From the NCBI RefSeq assembly GCF_002735705.1, contig NZ_PDZL01000024.1, positions 1 through 64,000 on the forward strand: 64,000 bases of DNA. The letters run 5' to 3'. Below are positions 36,480 to 44,793 of this stretch, one piece after another. Source of the DNA: Janthinobacterium sp. BJB426 (GTDB lineage Bacteria > Pseudomonadota > Gammaproteobacteria > Burkholderiales > Burkholderiaceae_D). A program made the translations under genes and the position numbers. Under the pieces are notes generated by a model. That model made no database searches and was not told the DNA's origin. It saw nothing but the letters and a program-made list of their open reading frames with translations. The stretch's first letter is position 1, and every line of letters begins with the position of its first letter.

Positions 36480-37177
36480 ATGTATTGATACTGGAAGATG
36501 AACCGCTGATCGCGCAAGGCCTCGAACGCGAGGTACGCGCGCATTTCGGCGCGCGACTTCGCAATCTCGTGCTGCATGACAATGTGCCGCAGGCACTGGC
36601 CACCCTGGCACAGGAGCAGGGGCAAGAGCGGGTCGACTTGCTGCTGCTGGATTTGAACCTCCATGGCGGGGACGGCTATGACCTGCTGCGCCTGGCCGCC
36701 GATGCACGCTTCCAGACCATCATCGTCTCGGCCCACGCGGAACGCTCGATCACGGCGTTCGAGTTTGGCGTGCTCGACTTCGTTGCCAAGCCTTTCAGCC
36801 GCGAACGCCTGCACAAGGCGCTGCAGCGCTATACGGGACGGCACACGGACGCCGCTTCGCTGGCCGTCAAGAAACGGGGCGCGCTGGAATGGATCGTCAT
36901 GGCCGACATCGACCACGTGCAAGCCGATGGCCACTACAGCAATATCGTGCTGCGCAGCGGCGAGCAGTGCTTTCACGACTTGCCTATCGACAAGCTCATG
37001 GCCCTGCTGCCGCCCCACTTCCTGCGCGTACACCGCTCCTACATCGTCAACAGCCTCGGTTTCAAGCGGCTGCAGATCGCGGCAGGCGGCAAATACGCGC
37101 TCGACACGCAGACGAGCACGGGCATTCCCGTCTCGCGCAGCAGCTATCCCGCGCTGAAACAGCGGCTGCTGGGTTAA
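36476..37177 (+). CDS. LytTR-family response regulator
   Basis: The product is 233 residues. The receiver domain has the phospho-acceptor Asp59 in LLLLDLNLHGGDG. The LytTR DNA-binding domain (about 135-230) contains VQADGHYSNIVLRSG, FLRVHRSYIVNS and the final beta-rich part. It is paired with the kinase encoded in the overlapping upstream gene; its target genes are not evident. It converges with mtfA. Confidence 0.92.
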   Translation: MNVLILEDEPLIAQGLEREVRAHFGARLRNLVLHDNVPQALATLAQEQGQERVDLLLLDLNLHGGDGYDLLRLAADARFQTIIVSAHAERSITAFEFGVLDFVAKPFSRERLHKALQRYTGRHTDAASLAVKKRGALEWIVMADIDHVQADGHYSNIVLRSGEQCFHDLPIDKLMALLPPHFLRVHRSYIVNSLGFKRLQIAAGGKYALDTQTSTGIPVSRSSYPALKQRLLG

Positions 37178-37192
37178 AGTTAAAGTTCCCGC

Positions 37193-38065
37193 TTACCAGT
37201 GCTGGGCAAAGTTGGGGAATGGCGAAGCCATGTGCTCGGGTTCCACGGGCGGCGCCATCCAGTCGCGCGGGTCGACCTTGTAGTATTGCAAGAATTGCGC
37301 GTACAGCTCCTCGTGGTGCTCGGCCATCTGGTACGGCTTTTCAAAGAAGGTTTCCGTGGCCACGGCAAAGAATTCGGCGGGATTCGTAGCGCCGTAATGG
37401 TCCATCACGCTTTGCTGCTGGTACATGGCGTCGTAGCGCAAGTTGTCGAAGTCGCGCGACAGCACCGTGGCCCAGCTGCGGTAGCTCGACACGCTGGGCA
37501 GGTACGGCGCGCCATTCGCGGCGCCCGATTCGCTGTCGAGCTGGTGGGCAAATTCATGCAGCACGACATTGTGGCCATCGCTCCAGTCGGCCGCTCCCCG
37601 CTGCACGTGGTCCCAGGCCAGCACCACTCTGCCATCGCCCCAGGATTCGCCCAGCAGACCATTCGCCGATGGCGTCACCACGCCGCCCGGCCCCACTTCA
37701 TCGCGCGTGACGATGAATTCGTTGGGATACACGAGGATGGTGTCGAGTTCCGGATACACCTGGGTCTGGCGGTTCAGCAACAGCAAACAGGCCTGGCCGG
37801 CGATGGTGTAGCGCATCTCGTCCGTGATCGCCAGGCCGCCGCAACCGACGAATTTCTTTTGATACAGGAATTGCACGACGAGACGGCGCAACTGCTCCTG
37901 CAGCGGCGCCGGCATATGCTTGTAGACAGGAATATTCTTTTCCAGCACGGCCAAGCCTTCAGCCGGCAGGGGCTTGTCCAGGGCCCGCTTCAAGCGCCAG
38001 CGGGGAAACCACAGCGACAAGACGATGGCGACCGTGACGAGGGCGATCCACAACAGCGGATTCAT
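37193..38065 (-). CDS. MtfA-family zinc metallopeptidase
   Basis: The product is 290 residues. An N-terminal membrane helix (LLWIALVTVAIVLSLWF) is followed by the peptidase domain with the zinc motif HEFAHQLD (His170, Glu171, His174) and a downstream Glu in NPAEFFAVATETFF. MtfA in E. coli is cytoplasmic and binds the Mlc repressor; the membrane anchor here is a difference. The start at 38065 was chosen over a longer frame to 38155 because GGGATT precedes it. Confidence 0.88.
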   Translation of the reverse strand: MNPLLWIALVTVAIVLSLWFPRWRLKRALDKPLPAEGLAVLEKNIPVYKHMPAPLQEQLRRLVVQFLYQKKFVGCGGLAITDEMRYTIAGQACLLLLNRQTQVYPELDTILVYPNEFIVTRDEVGPGGVVTPSANGLLGESWGDGRVVLAWDHVQRGAADWSDGHNVVLHEFAHQLDSESGAANGAPYLPSVSSYRSWATVLSRDFDNLRYDAMYQQQSVMDHYGATNPAEFFAVATETFFEKPYQMAEHHEELYAQFLQYYKVDPRDWMAPPVEPEHMASPFPNFAQHW

Positions 38066-38238
38066 GCGGAATCCCGTTTCAGGCAAGGCAGTGGCGGACA
38101 CGATAACAAGGCGGCGTAGGCAGACAAGGACAAGCTCCTTCGAATGAACCCGCATCGGAACGGGCGGGCAGTCCAGCCCACATGGGGGTGATTAATATCT
38201 TTTCAATCCGCCAAGATCAAAGGGCTGGCTCCAACGCC

Positions 38239-38263
38239 AAAAGCCGGGGCGTAACCCGGCTTT
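38239..38263 (-). terminator. Terminator-like hairpin after the HTH gene and repeat copy 2
   Basis: AAAGCCGGG (38240-38248) pairs with CCCGGCTTT (38255-38263) with a 6-nt loop. On the minus strand the stem runs into four T residues. It lies just beyond repeat copy 2 in the direction of transcription, so the repeat is probably not the only 3'-end signal of that gene. Confidence 0.65.
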
Positions 38264-38277
38264 CATTACAACGTTCC

Positions 38278-38390
38278 AACGCCTGACAAAACCGTAGCGA
38301 GCGGCGATGATTTGTGGCTAAGAAGCGCAACCGTACTCTAGTACGGTGAGCATCGCACGCCGCACGCCGAGCGAGGTTTGGTCAGGCGTT
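38278..38390 (-). repeat. Long palindromic repeat, copy 2, at the end of the HTH gene
   Basis: This 113-bp copy has outer arms AACGCCTGAC (38278-38287) and GTCAGGCGTT (38381-38390), inner AAACC/GGTTT and a central ACCGTAC/GTACGGT hairpin. The right arm overlaps the stop codon of the HTH gene (38389-38391). Compared with copy 1, the outer stem has a different sequence but keeps perfect pairing. Confidence 0.9.
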
Positions 38391-39009
38391 ATTCTGCAGC
38401 TTTCTGCTGTGGCGCACCAAACAAGGCAGCTACCAGCGGGTCGCGCGTCACGGGACCGCGGTTGACGCGGATGGCGTAATGCGTGTCATCGGCCAGGATG
38501 TGGAAGTGGCGTCCACTGCCTGCCATGCTTTGCTCGCGCAAGCCTGGACGGTCCTTGCGCGGTGGCGCGCCTTCGCGTTTTGGCTGGACGATGGCGGCCA
38601 GGAAGGCACGCACGCGCTCAGGGTCTGGCGTCAACTGGTACACTGCCTTGCCCAGATAGGTGGCGGTGCCTTCGATGTAGCGGGCCAGTTCGATCACGCC
38701 CGCTTCGCGCAGGTCGCGGATGTATTTGCGGGCGCCCGATGGCGAAAACTTGAGGAACCAGGCAATTTCGTCGGCCAGCATCTCGTGCAGCGACAATTCG
38801 CCGATCAGCTTTTGCATGTTTTCGATGCGGCGCAGGGTGGCCGACGTCGAACGCACGCGCTCGATCGGGGCCATGGAAATGGGATTCATGCGTTCCGGGG
38901 GAATGGGTGCTGCGCGTTCTACCATTTGCGAGCCTTTTTCGGGGCTACGAAGTTCCTGGTGCGCTGCCTTTAATTCGCTCTTCACGTGAGACTGAGTCAT
39001 TGCATGCAT
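38389..39009 (-). CDS. Winged-helix/HTH protein of unknown target
   Basis: The product is 206 residues. A helix-turn-helix-like segment lies at about 72-115 (EMLADEIAWFLKFSPSGARKYIRDLREAGVIELAR), resembling a winged-helix repressor. The flanking regions are polar, and no ligand domain is recognised. AAGGAG sits eight bases before the ATG at 39009. The stop overlaps repeat copy 2. It is probably a small transcription regulator, but its family could not be fixed. Confidence 0.7.
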   Translation of the reverse strand: MHAMTQSHVKSELKAAHQELRSPEKGSQMVERAAPIPPERMNPISMAPIERVRSTSATLRRIENMQKLIGELSLHEMLADEIAWFLKFSPSGARKYIRDLREAGVIELARYIEGTATYLGKAVYQLTPDPERVRAFLAAIVQPKREGAPPRKDRPGLREQSMAGSGRHFHILADDTHYAIRVNRGPVTRDPLVAALFGAPQQKAAE

Positions 39010-39368
39010 TTGAATACTCCTTTTAAACGATTGCCGGTAGCCCGGATTGTTAAGTTCTTGGCAATTTTTATACCAGAACACCACGAATCCTGAGCGTCTG
39101 GACACAGAATGCCCGTGTCGGCGGCTACGGTCTGTGCGTTAACGAACATTAGAAGCAAGAAAGTGAAAAATATTGCCCTACCGAATCATTTCTCGCATGG
39201 CATCTAAAAATGACATCTAAAATCCCTGTATGACTATCGTGTGCTTCGATTCGTGGCGCAAAGTGAAATAGCGAACAGAAGCGGAAGCGCCATTGCAATA
39301 AATTCAAGCTTCGCGCGCGGCGCCTGCCGCCCGCATCGCGATCCTTCGACTCTTGCAAAGGAAACATC
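39010..39368. other. Gene-free divergent region, 359 bp
   Basis: This stretch separates the HTH gene (leftward) from the small lipoprotein gene (rightward). It is AT-richer than the surroundings (for example around 39150-39260). It must contain both promoters, but no clear -35/-10 pair or operator was picked out by eye. Confidence 0.5.
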
Positions 39369-39605
39369 ATGAAAATACCTGCCCTGTTGGCCGCCGCCTT
39401 GCTCGTCACCCTGTCCGCCTGTAAAAAACCGGCCGAGGCGCCCCTGCCCGAAACGGCGCCCAACCCCGCCTCCACCCCACAAGTGATGCCTGCCCCCGTC
39501 ACACCAGCCATGCCGGAAGCGGGTCCCGGCAGCACGACGCCGCCTGCGCCGCTGACCGATCCCGCCACCGCGCCCGCCCTGCCGCCCGCCACGGCGCCAA
39601 AGTAA
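39369..39605 (+). CDS. Small Pro/Ala-rich lipoprotein
   Basis: The product is 78 residues. The lipobox TLSAC gives Cys18, followed by KKPAEAPLPETAP and a low-complexity Pro/Ala/Thr tail to the end. There is no folded domain. An AAAGGAAA site precedes the ATG and a strong terminator follows. Such short entericidin-like or spacer lipoproteins often have no known role. Confidence 0.7.
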   Translation: MKIPALLAAALLVTLSACKKPAEAPLPETAPNPASTPQVMPAPVTPAMPEAGPGSTTPPAPLTDPATAPALPPATAPK

Positions 39606-39667
39606 GGCCGGCGCACGGCATCAATACCGGCGCCCGCGCGGCGCCATCCCTACTCCACGGGGGAGTT

Positions 39668-39701
39668 ACGCGTTGCCAGCCTGTTTGCAACGCGTTTTTT
39701 T
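39668..39701 (+). terminator. Rho-independent terminator of the small lipoprotein gene
   Basis: ACGCGTTGC (39668-39676) pairs with GCAACGCGT (39687-39695), loop 10 nt, followed by a run of seven T residues. Confidence 0.9.
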
Positions 39702-39779
39702 ACGATTGGAGTCGGCCACACCCTGAAGGTTCACCGGCATGCTGCCCCGCCAACCCACCTCGAAGCGGCCACCCGGAAA

Positions 39780-39820
39780 TGCGGCTATCCGCACAGCCTT
39801 TCCCCTCGCCGTGCGGAAAG
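39780..39820 (+). promoter_or_regulatory. Candidate activator-binding sites upstream of the sigma-54 promoter
   Basis: A dyad TGCGG-CTAT-CCGCA lies at 39780-39793. A further copy of the same half-site, GTGCGGAAAG, lies at 39811-39820. They are about 90-130 bp upstream of the -24 element, the usual distance for sigma-54 activator sites. Assignment to the DctD-like activator encoded downstream is an inference. Confidence 0.4.
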
Positions 39821-39908
39821 ACGGAATCTCGCCATTTCCCATTTTCAATAGATTCAAATTAAACCTTTATAAACAATCACTTGCAATAAACGCCAAAATG
39901 CGCTCCAC

Positions 39909-39924
39909 TGGCACGGAAGATGCT
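39909..39924 (+). promoter_or_regulatory. Sigma-54 (-24/-12) promoter of the ABC importer operon
   Basis: TGGCACGGAAGATGCT matches the consensus TGGCACG-N4-TTGCW at all positions but one; the invariant GG (39910-39911) and GC (39922-39923) are separated by exactly 10 bp. Transcription should begin near 39935, about 65 nt before the binding-protein ATG. Confidence 0.8.
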
Positions 39925-40001
39925 TTTATATTTTCATAACCGCCATCAGAGCGGCAGCCTGACCCACTATATAAAACCATCTACCTTTTGGAGACAACAG
40001 C

Positions 40002-41003
40002 ATGGCACGCACCTTCCGCATCTCGTCCTTCCTGAACACCAAGGCACTGACCGTGGCCGTCGCACTGGCCGCGCAATTCCCGCTGGCCGTCCATGCCGCC
40101 GACCTGGTTCGCCTGGGCAACCTGAAATTCGCCCATTACGGCGCCGTCGCCTACATGAAGGAAATCGCACCGAAATACGACTTGAAAATTGAAGAGCGCA
40201 TCTTCGCCAAGGGCCTCGACATCGTGCCAGCCATGATCGCCGGCGAAATCGACGTGTCCGCCAGCGCGCTGGAAGCGGCCATCACGGGCCGCGCCACGGG
40301 TTTGCCCGTGTACCTGGTGGGCGGCTTCGCCAAGGGCGGCGTGCAGATCGTCGGCCGCCCTGACCTGAACATCAAGGGGATTGCCGACCTGAAAGGCAAG
40401 AAAGTCGGCGTCACGCGCGGCGGCCCGCAGGAAATCCTGCTGTTTGCCGAACTGACCAAGGCCAAGCTGACCTGGTCCGACAAGCCGGGCAAGGACGTGC
40501 AGATCCTGTACATGGGCTACCCGGACTTGAACCAGGCCCTGCTGACCAAGGACATCGACGTCATGAGCCAGTCCGAGCCATACTCGACCCAGGCGATCCA
40601 CAAGAAATACGGCGCGGCCATCATCAAGCCTTACGACACGCCGCTGGGCGAGCCGGTGCGCGCCCTCGTGATGACCGAAAAAATGTACAAGGAAAAGCCG
40701 GCCGTGGCCCAGCGCTTCATGGATTGCTTCGTCGCTGCCACGCGCGCCTTCCTGGCCGACCCGAAACTGGCGGAAAAATACGTGCGTGAATCGATGTTCA
40801 AGAACCAGATCACGACCGACGATTACCGCGACGCCATCGACAACGCCATCTTCACGGAAGACATCACGCAAAGCCACGTGCAGCTGACCACCGACTACAT
40901 GGTGAAATTCGGCGTGGGCCGCATGGCCAAACCGCCTGCCGCCAAGGATTGGGTCAAGCTGGATCTGCTGGAAAAAGCCAAAAAGTCCTACGCACCTCGC
41001 TAA
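40002..41003 (+). CDS. NitT/TauT-type ABC substrate-binding protein
   Basis: The product is 333 residues with a long signal peptide (cleavage near VHA|AD at about 32). The mature protein resembles NMT1/SsuA-like binding proteins: LKFAHYGAVAYMKEIAPKYDLKIEERIFAKGLDIVPAMIAGEIDVSASALEAAI and GKKVGVTRGGPQEILLFAELT. The family serves nitrate, sulfonate, taurine and various organic compounds; the substrate here is not readable from sequence. It is first in a three-gene operon behind a sigma-54 promoter. Confidence 0.88.
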   Translation: MARTFRISSFLNTKALTVAVALAAQFPLAVHAADLVRLGNLKFAHYGAVAYMKEIAPKYDLKIEERIFAKGLDIVPAMIAGEIDVSASALEAAITGRATGLPVYLVGGFAKGGVQIVGRPDLNIKGIADLKGKKVGVTRGGPQEILLFAELTKAKLTWSDKPGKDVQILYMGYPDLNQALLTKDIDVMSQSEPYSTQAIHKKYGAAIIKPYDTPLGEPVRALVMTEKMYKEKPAVAQRFMDCFVAATRAFLADPKLAEKYVRESMFKNQITTDDYRDAIDNAIFTEDITQSHVQLTTDYMVKFGVGRMAKPPAAKDWVKLDLLEKAKKSYAPR

Positions 41004-41018
41004 TCTGAAAGTATCACA

Positions 41019-41840
41019 ATGAATATTCAAATGATGAAACGCTTCGCGCACGGTGCCGCCGTGCCCGTCGCCGTGCTGCTGCTGTGGCAAGCCATGTCGA
41101 CATTCGGCTGGATCAACCCGCAAATCCTGCCCTCGCCCGTGGCCGTGCTGGTGAAGTGGTATGAATACCTGGTGCCAATGGAAGCCTACACGCCCGAAAC
41201 GGGCAATTACCTGGTGTGGATGTTCTCCGGCGAATTGCCGCATGACGCCTGGGCCAGCTTGTCGCGCGTGCTGGGCGGCTTTGCCATCGGCGCCGGCCTG
41301 GCCTTGCCATTGGGCTTGCTGATGGGCACCAACAAGACCATCTATAAACTGTTCGACCCGCTGGTGCAGGTGCTGCGCCCGATTCCGCCGATCGCCTACA
41401 TTCCGCTGGCAATCCTGTGGTTCGGCCTGGGCAATCCGCCCGCCTTCTTCCTGATCAGCATCGGCTCCTTCTTCCCCGTGCTGATGAATACCATCGCCGG
41501 CGTACGCCAGGTTGACGGCATCTACATCCGCGCCGCGCGTAACCTGGGCGCCAGCCAGATGACCATGTTCCGCCGCGTCATCCTGCCGGCCGCCACGCCG
41601 TACATCCTGGCCGGTGCGCGCATCGGCATGGGCACGGCCTTCATCGTCGTGATCGTGGCGGAAATGATCGCTGTCAACAGCGGCCTCGGCTTCCGCATCC
41701 TGGAAGCGCGCGAGTACTTCTGGTCCGACAAGATTATCGCTGGCATGTTTACCATCGGTCTGTTCGGCCTGGCCATCGATATGGCCATGAATGCCCTGAA
41801 TAATCATTTGCTGCAGTGGCACCGCGGCCTGGAACACTAA
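41019..41840 (+). CDS. ABC transporter permease (SsuC/TauC-like)
   Basis: The product is 273 residues with six predicted membrane helices. The EAA loop lies in YIRAARNLGASQMTMFRRVILPAATPYI, and PIPPIAYIPLAILWFGLG is typical of the sulfonate/taurine-type permeases. It forms the channel of the importer. It starts 15 bp after the binding-protein gene. Confidence 0.92.
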   Translation: MNIQMMKRFAHGAAVPVAVLLLWQAMSTFGWINPQILPSPVAVLVKWYEYLVPMEAYTPETGNYLVWMFSGELPHDAWASLSRVLGGFAIGAGLALPLGLLMGTNKTIYKLFDPLVQVLRPIPPIAYIPLAILWFGLGNPPAFFLISIGSFFPVLMNTIAGVRQVDGIYIRAARNLGASQMTMFRRVILPAATPYILAGARIGMGTAFIVVIVAEMIAVNSGLGFRILEAREYFWSDKIIAGMFTIGLFGLAIDMAMNALNNHLLQWHRGLEH

Positions 41841-41851
41841 GAGGAACGGCC

Positions 41852-42643
41852 ATGACCACGATCAATATCAATGCAGTCAATAAAATCTTCACCACGGGCG
41901 GCGCGGACGTCATCGCCCTGAAGGATATCAACCTGGAAATCGCCAGCGGCGAGTTCATCTGCCTGCTGGGACCATCCGGCTGCGGCAAGTCGACCCTGCT
42001 CAACGCCATCGCCGGCTTTTCGCAGCCGACGTCGGGCCAGATCCTGGCCGGCGGCAAGCTGATCACCGAACCCGGTCCCGACCGCGGCATGGTGTTCCAG
42101 GAATACGCGCTGTTCCCCTGGATGACCATCGAGAGCAATATCGCTTTCGGCCTGGAAATCGCCGGCAAGACGCCGGCCGAGATCAAGGAACGGGTCGACA
42201 TGCTGCTGAGCATGCTGGGCTTGACGGAATTCCGCGCCCGCTACCCGAAAGACTTGTCGGGCGGCATGCGCCAGCGCGTGGCGATTGCCCGCGTGCTGGC
42301 CCTCGATTCGCCGATCATGCTGATGGATGAGCCGTTCGGCGCGCTGGACGCCTTGACGCGGCGCAACCTGCAAGATGAATTGCTGAAAATCTGGAAAGTC
42401 TTCGGCACCACCATCGTTTTTGTGACGCACTCGATCGAGGAATCGATCTACCTGGCCGACCGCACCATCGTCATGACCTACCGTCCCGGCACCATCAAGC
42501 GCGACGTGGCCATCGACCTGCCCCGCCCGCGCGACCCGAGCGACCCCGAGTTCAACCGCTTGAAACGCATGCTGGGCGAGATGGTGATGGAAGAGCAGCA
42601 GCGTCATCACAACGCGGAAACGATGGCAAGTACCGCCGACTAG
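41852..42643 (+). CDS. ABC transporter ATPase (SsuB/TauB-like)
   Basis: The product is 263 residues. It has Walker A GPSGCGKST (about 42-50), Q-loop FQEYALFPWMT, signature LSGGMRQRVAIARVL, Walker B MLMDEPFGALD and switch His VTHSIEESIYLADR. The ATG at 41852 has GAGGAA upstream, 11 bp after the permease stop. It completes the importer; repeat copy 3 begins 9 bp after its stop. Confidence 0.94.
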   Translation: MTTININAVNKIFTTGGADVIALKDINLEIASGEFICLLGPSGCGKSTLLNAIAGFSQPTSGQILAGGKLITEPGPDRGMVFQEYALFPWMTIESNIAFGLEIAGKTPAEIKERVDMLLSMLGLTEFRARYPKDLSGGMRQRVAIARVLALDSPIMLMDEPFGALDALTRRNLQDELLKIWKVFGTTIVFVTHSIEESIYLADRTIVMTYRPGTIKRDVAIDLPRPRDPSDPEFNRLKRMLGEMVMEEQQRHHNAETMASTAD

Positions 42644-42652
42644 TGGCTGGTA

Positions 42653-42770
42653 GCGTCTGACCAAACCTACTGCGCGGCGCGCTTTGCGGCCGGCGATGCT
42701 CACCGTACTAGAGTACGGTTGCGCTTCTCGGCCACAAATCATCGCCGCTCGCTACGGTTTTGTCAGACGC
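42653..42770 (+). repeat. Long palindromic repeat, copy 3, after the ABC importer operon
   Basis: This 118-bp copy has outer arms GCGTCTGAC (42653-42661) and GTCAGACGC (42762-42770), inner AAACC/GGTTT (42663-42667, 42756-42760), then imperfectly paired arms including TTTGCGGCC with GGCCACAAA and GGCGATG with CATCGCC, and a central ACCGTAC-TAGA-GTACGGT hairpin (42702-42719). The whole element is an imperfect palindrome along its length. Confidence 0.9.
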
Positions 42771-42798
42771 CGAATATTTGCATGTCATATATAGATCA

Positions 42799-42823
42799 GG
42801 ATTCGCCGATTCAAGGCGAATCC
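42799..42823. repeat. Perfect 9-bp hairpin ahead of the sensor kinase gene
   Basis: GGATTCGCC (42799-42807) pairs with GGCGAATCC (42815-42823) across a 7-nt loop, between repeat copy 3 and the kinase ATG at 42886. There is no T-run; it may be an operator or leader structure. Confidence 0.5.
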
Positions 42824-42885
42824 CACCGTACACTACAATACCGCCTTGGCGGCCCTCGCGCGCTTAACCCGACACACGGAGCACC

Positions 42886-44793
42886 ATGGCATTCGGCAAA
42901 CGGACCCTGAGACCCGCGCTCGGCCCCCTGCTGGCCGTGGGGTCGCTGGTCGTGCTGACGTGGGCGTCGTATGCCTGGGTCAAGCAGCGCCAGCTCGATG
43001 AATTGCACCGCACGCTCGATTCGCGCGCGGAACTGTATGCGGCATCCATCGGCGGCGCCCTCAACAAGTACGAATTCCTGCCCCTGGCCGTGGCCCAGAG
43101 CGATGCCGTGGCGCAATTACTGGAACAGCCCAGCGCCGACAAGGTCACGCAGATCAACGCCTACCTGGTCGACATGAACCGCCGCGCGGGCGCCTTTGCC
43201 GTCTACGTGCTCGATGACAAGGGCACGACCCTGGCGTCGAGCAACTGGCAAGACCGCAGCTCGTATGTCGGCGTCAACTACGGTTTCCGGCCCTATTTCA
43301 AGGATGCGTTCGCGGGCGGCATCGGCCGCTTCTACGGCATCGGCGCCTCGACCTTCGAGGCCGGCTATTTCATTTCGCAACCCGTGCAGCGCAACGGGCG
43401 CATCATCGGCATCGTCGCCGCCAAGGTCAACCTGGACTGGATCGAGCAATCGTGGCGCACACCGGGCGCGGGCGAACAGATCTGGGTCAAGGACGCGAAT
43501 GGCGTGCTAATCCTGGCCACCACACCCGCCTTCAAGTTCAAGACACTGGCCCCGCTGTCGGCGGACGCCAAGAACAACATCAGCGAACAGCGCCAGTTCC
43601 TGCAAGAAAACCTGCCCATCTTGCCGCACCGGCTGCGGCGCCAGTTCGCCGATGGCGCCAGCGTGATGACCCTGGAACGTCCGCAGACGGGCGATACGCC
43701 CGCCCTGTCCGGCAGCGCAGACTATCTGGCCGTGAACCGCGCCCTGGGCCCGCTGCAATGGCAAATCACCGTGCTGGCCGAACTCGACCAGGTCGACGAA
43801 GCGGCGCGCAACGCGGCCATCGCCGCCGCGCTGGGCTGGGCCTTGCTGCTGCTGGCCCTGATGTATGCGCGCCAGCGCCGACGCCGCATCGCCGACAAGC
43901 TCAATGCGCAGCAAACCCTGGCGCGCGCCTATGAACAGCTGGAAATCAAGGTCGAGCAGCGCACGGCCGACCTGGTGCACGCGAATGGCCGCCTGCAAGC
44001 CGAGGTGGCCGAGCGCGAGCGGGCCGAACAGACCCTGCGCTATGCCCAGGCGGAACTGGTGCAAAGCGGCAAGCTGGCCGCCATCGGCCAGATGGCGGCC
44101 GGCGTGACGCACGAACTGAACCAGCCGCTGGCCGCCCTGCAAACGTTTTCCGACAATGCCAAGGTGTTTCTGGCAAGGGGCCGCATCGACGATGCGCTCG
44201 ATAACCTGTCGACCATTTCCGACCTCGTCAAGCGGCTCGGCTATGTGACGTCGCAATTGAAGGGCTTTGCGCGGCGCAGCGACGATGCGCGCAAGCCCGT
44301 CAGCGTGCGCCAGGCATTTGCGCAAACCATGCTGCAAATCCGCACGCGCAAGCATTCGCAGCGCCTGACCCTGCATGAAAGCTGGCTTGAGGACGACATC
44401 ATCGTGCTGTGCAACGCCATCGGCCTGGAACAGGTGTTTACCAACCTGATCACCAATGCCATGGATGCCGTGCCGGAAAGCGAGCCCGTGCAGATCTGGT
44501 TCCAGGTGCGCCGCGAAGGCGACCTCGCCGTGCTGCATATCACCGATAATGGCCCCGGCATCCCGCTGGCCTCGCTCGACAAGATCTTCGACCCCTTCTA
44601 TACCACCAAGGAACACGGGCTGGGCTTGGGATTGTCGATCAGCGCAGGCATACTGCGCGCGGCCGGCAGCGCCCTGGCCGTGCGCAACCGCAGCGCGCAG
44701 GAAGGGGGCGGCGCGCAATTTACCATCACCCTGAGCTGCGACCCGGGGGAAAAGAATAGAGAGACAGGGGAAACACCAAATGCACGAGAATAA
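42886..44793 (+). CDS. DctB-like sensor histidine kinase
   Basis: The product is 635 residues. An N-terminal membrane helix (LGPLLAVGSLVVLTWASYAWV) and a second one near 310 (IAAALGWALLLLALMYA) enclose a periplasmic double-Cache sensor domain (about 40-300; YVGVNYGFRPYFKDAFAGGIGRFYGIG is DctB-like). A coiled-coil linker and the kinase core follow: phospho-acceptor His409 in GVTHELNQPLAALQ, N box LITNAMDAVPE, ITDNGPGIP and GLGLGLSIS. It should sense a small carboxylate-type ligand and phosphorylate the regulator encoded next, with which it overlaps by 14 bases. Confidence 0.92.
   Translation: MAFGKRTLRPALGPLLAVGSLVVLTWASYAWVKQRQLDELHRTLDSRAELYAASIGGALNKYEFLPLAVAQSDAVAQLLEQPSADKVTQINAYLVDMNRRAGAFAVYVLDDKGTTLASSNWQDRSSYVGVNYGFRPYFKDAFAGGIGRFYGIGASTFEAGYFISQPVQRNGRIIGIVAAKVNLDWIEQSWRTPGAGEQIWVKDANGVLILATTPAFKFKTLAPLSADAKNNISEQRQFLQENLPILPHRLRRQFADGASVMTLERPQTGDTPALSGSADYLAVNRALGPLQWQITVLAELDQVDEAARNAAIAAALGWALLLLALMYARQRRRRIADKLNAQQTLARAYEQLEIKVEQRTADLVHANGRLQAEVAERERAEQTLRYAQAELVQSGKLAAIGQMAAGVTHELNQPLAALQTFSDNAKVFLARGRIDDALDNLSTISDLVKRLGYVTSQLKGFARRSDDARKPVSVRQAFAQTMLQIRTRKHSQRLTLHESWLEDDIIVLCNAIGLEQVFTNLITNAMDAVPESEPVQIWFQVRREGDLAVLHITDNGPGIPLASLDKIFDPFYTTKEHGLGLGLSISAGILRAAGSALAVRNRSAQEGGGAQFTITLSCDPGEKNRETGETPNARE

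Larger units (their letters stand above)
39606..40001. other. Gene-free region with terminator, dyads and sigma-54 promoter
   Basis: This 396-bp stretch holds the lipoprotein gene terminator (39668-39701), a TGCGG/CCGCA dyad (39780-39793) with another TGCGG-containing site nearby (39811-39820), and a strong sigma-54 promoter match (39909-39924) ahead of the ABC importer. No gene was found in it. Confidence 0.75.

Noticed and set aside
31516-42770. CRISPR-like reading of the three palindromic repeats
   Set aside because: They are thousands of bases apart with genes between them, not a spaced array, and no cas genes are present.
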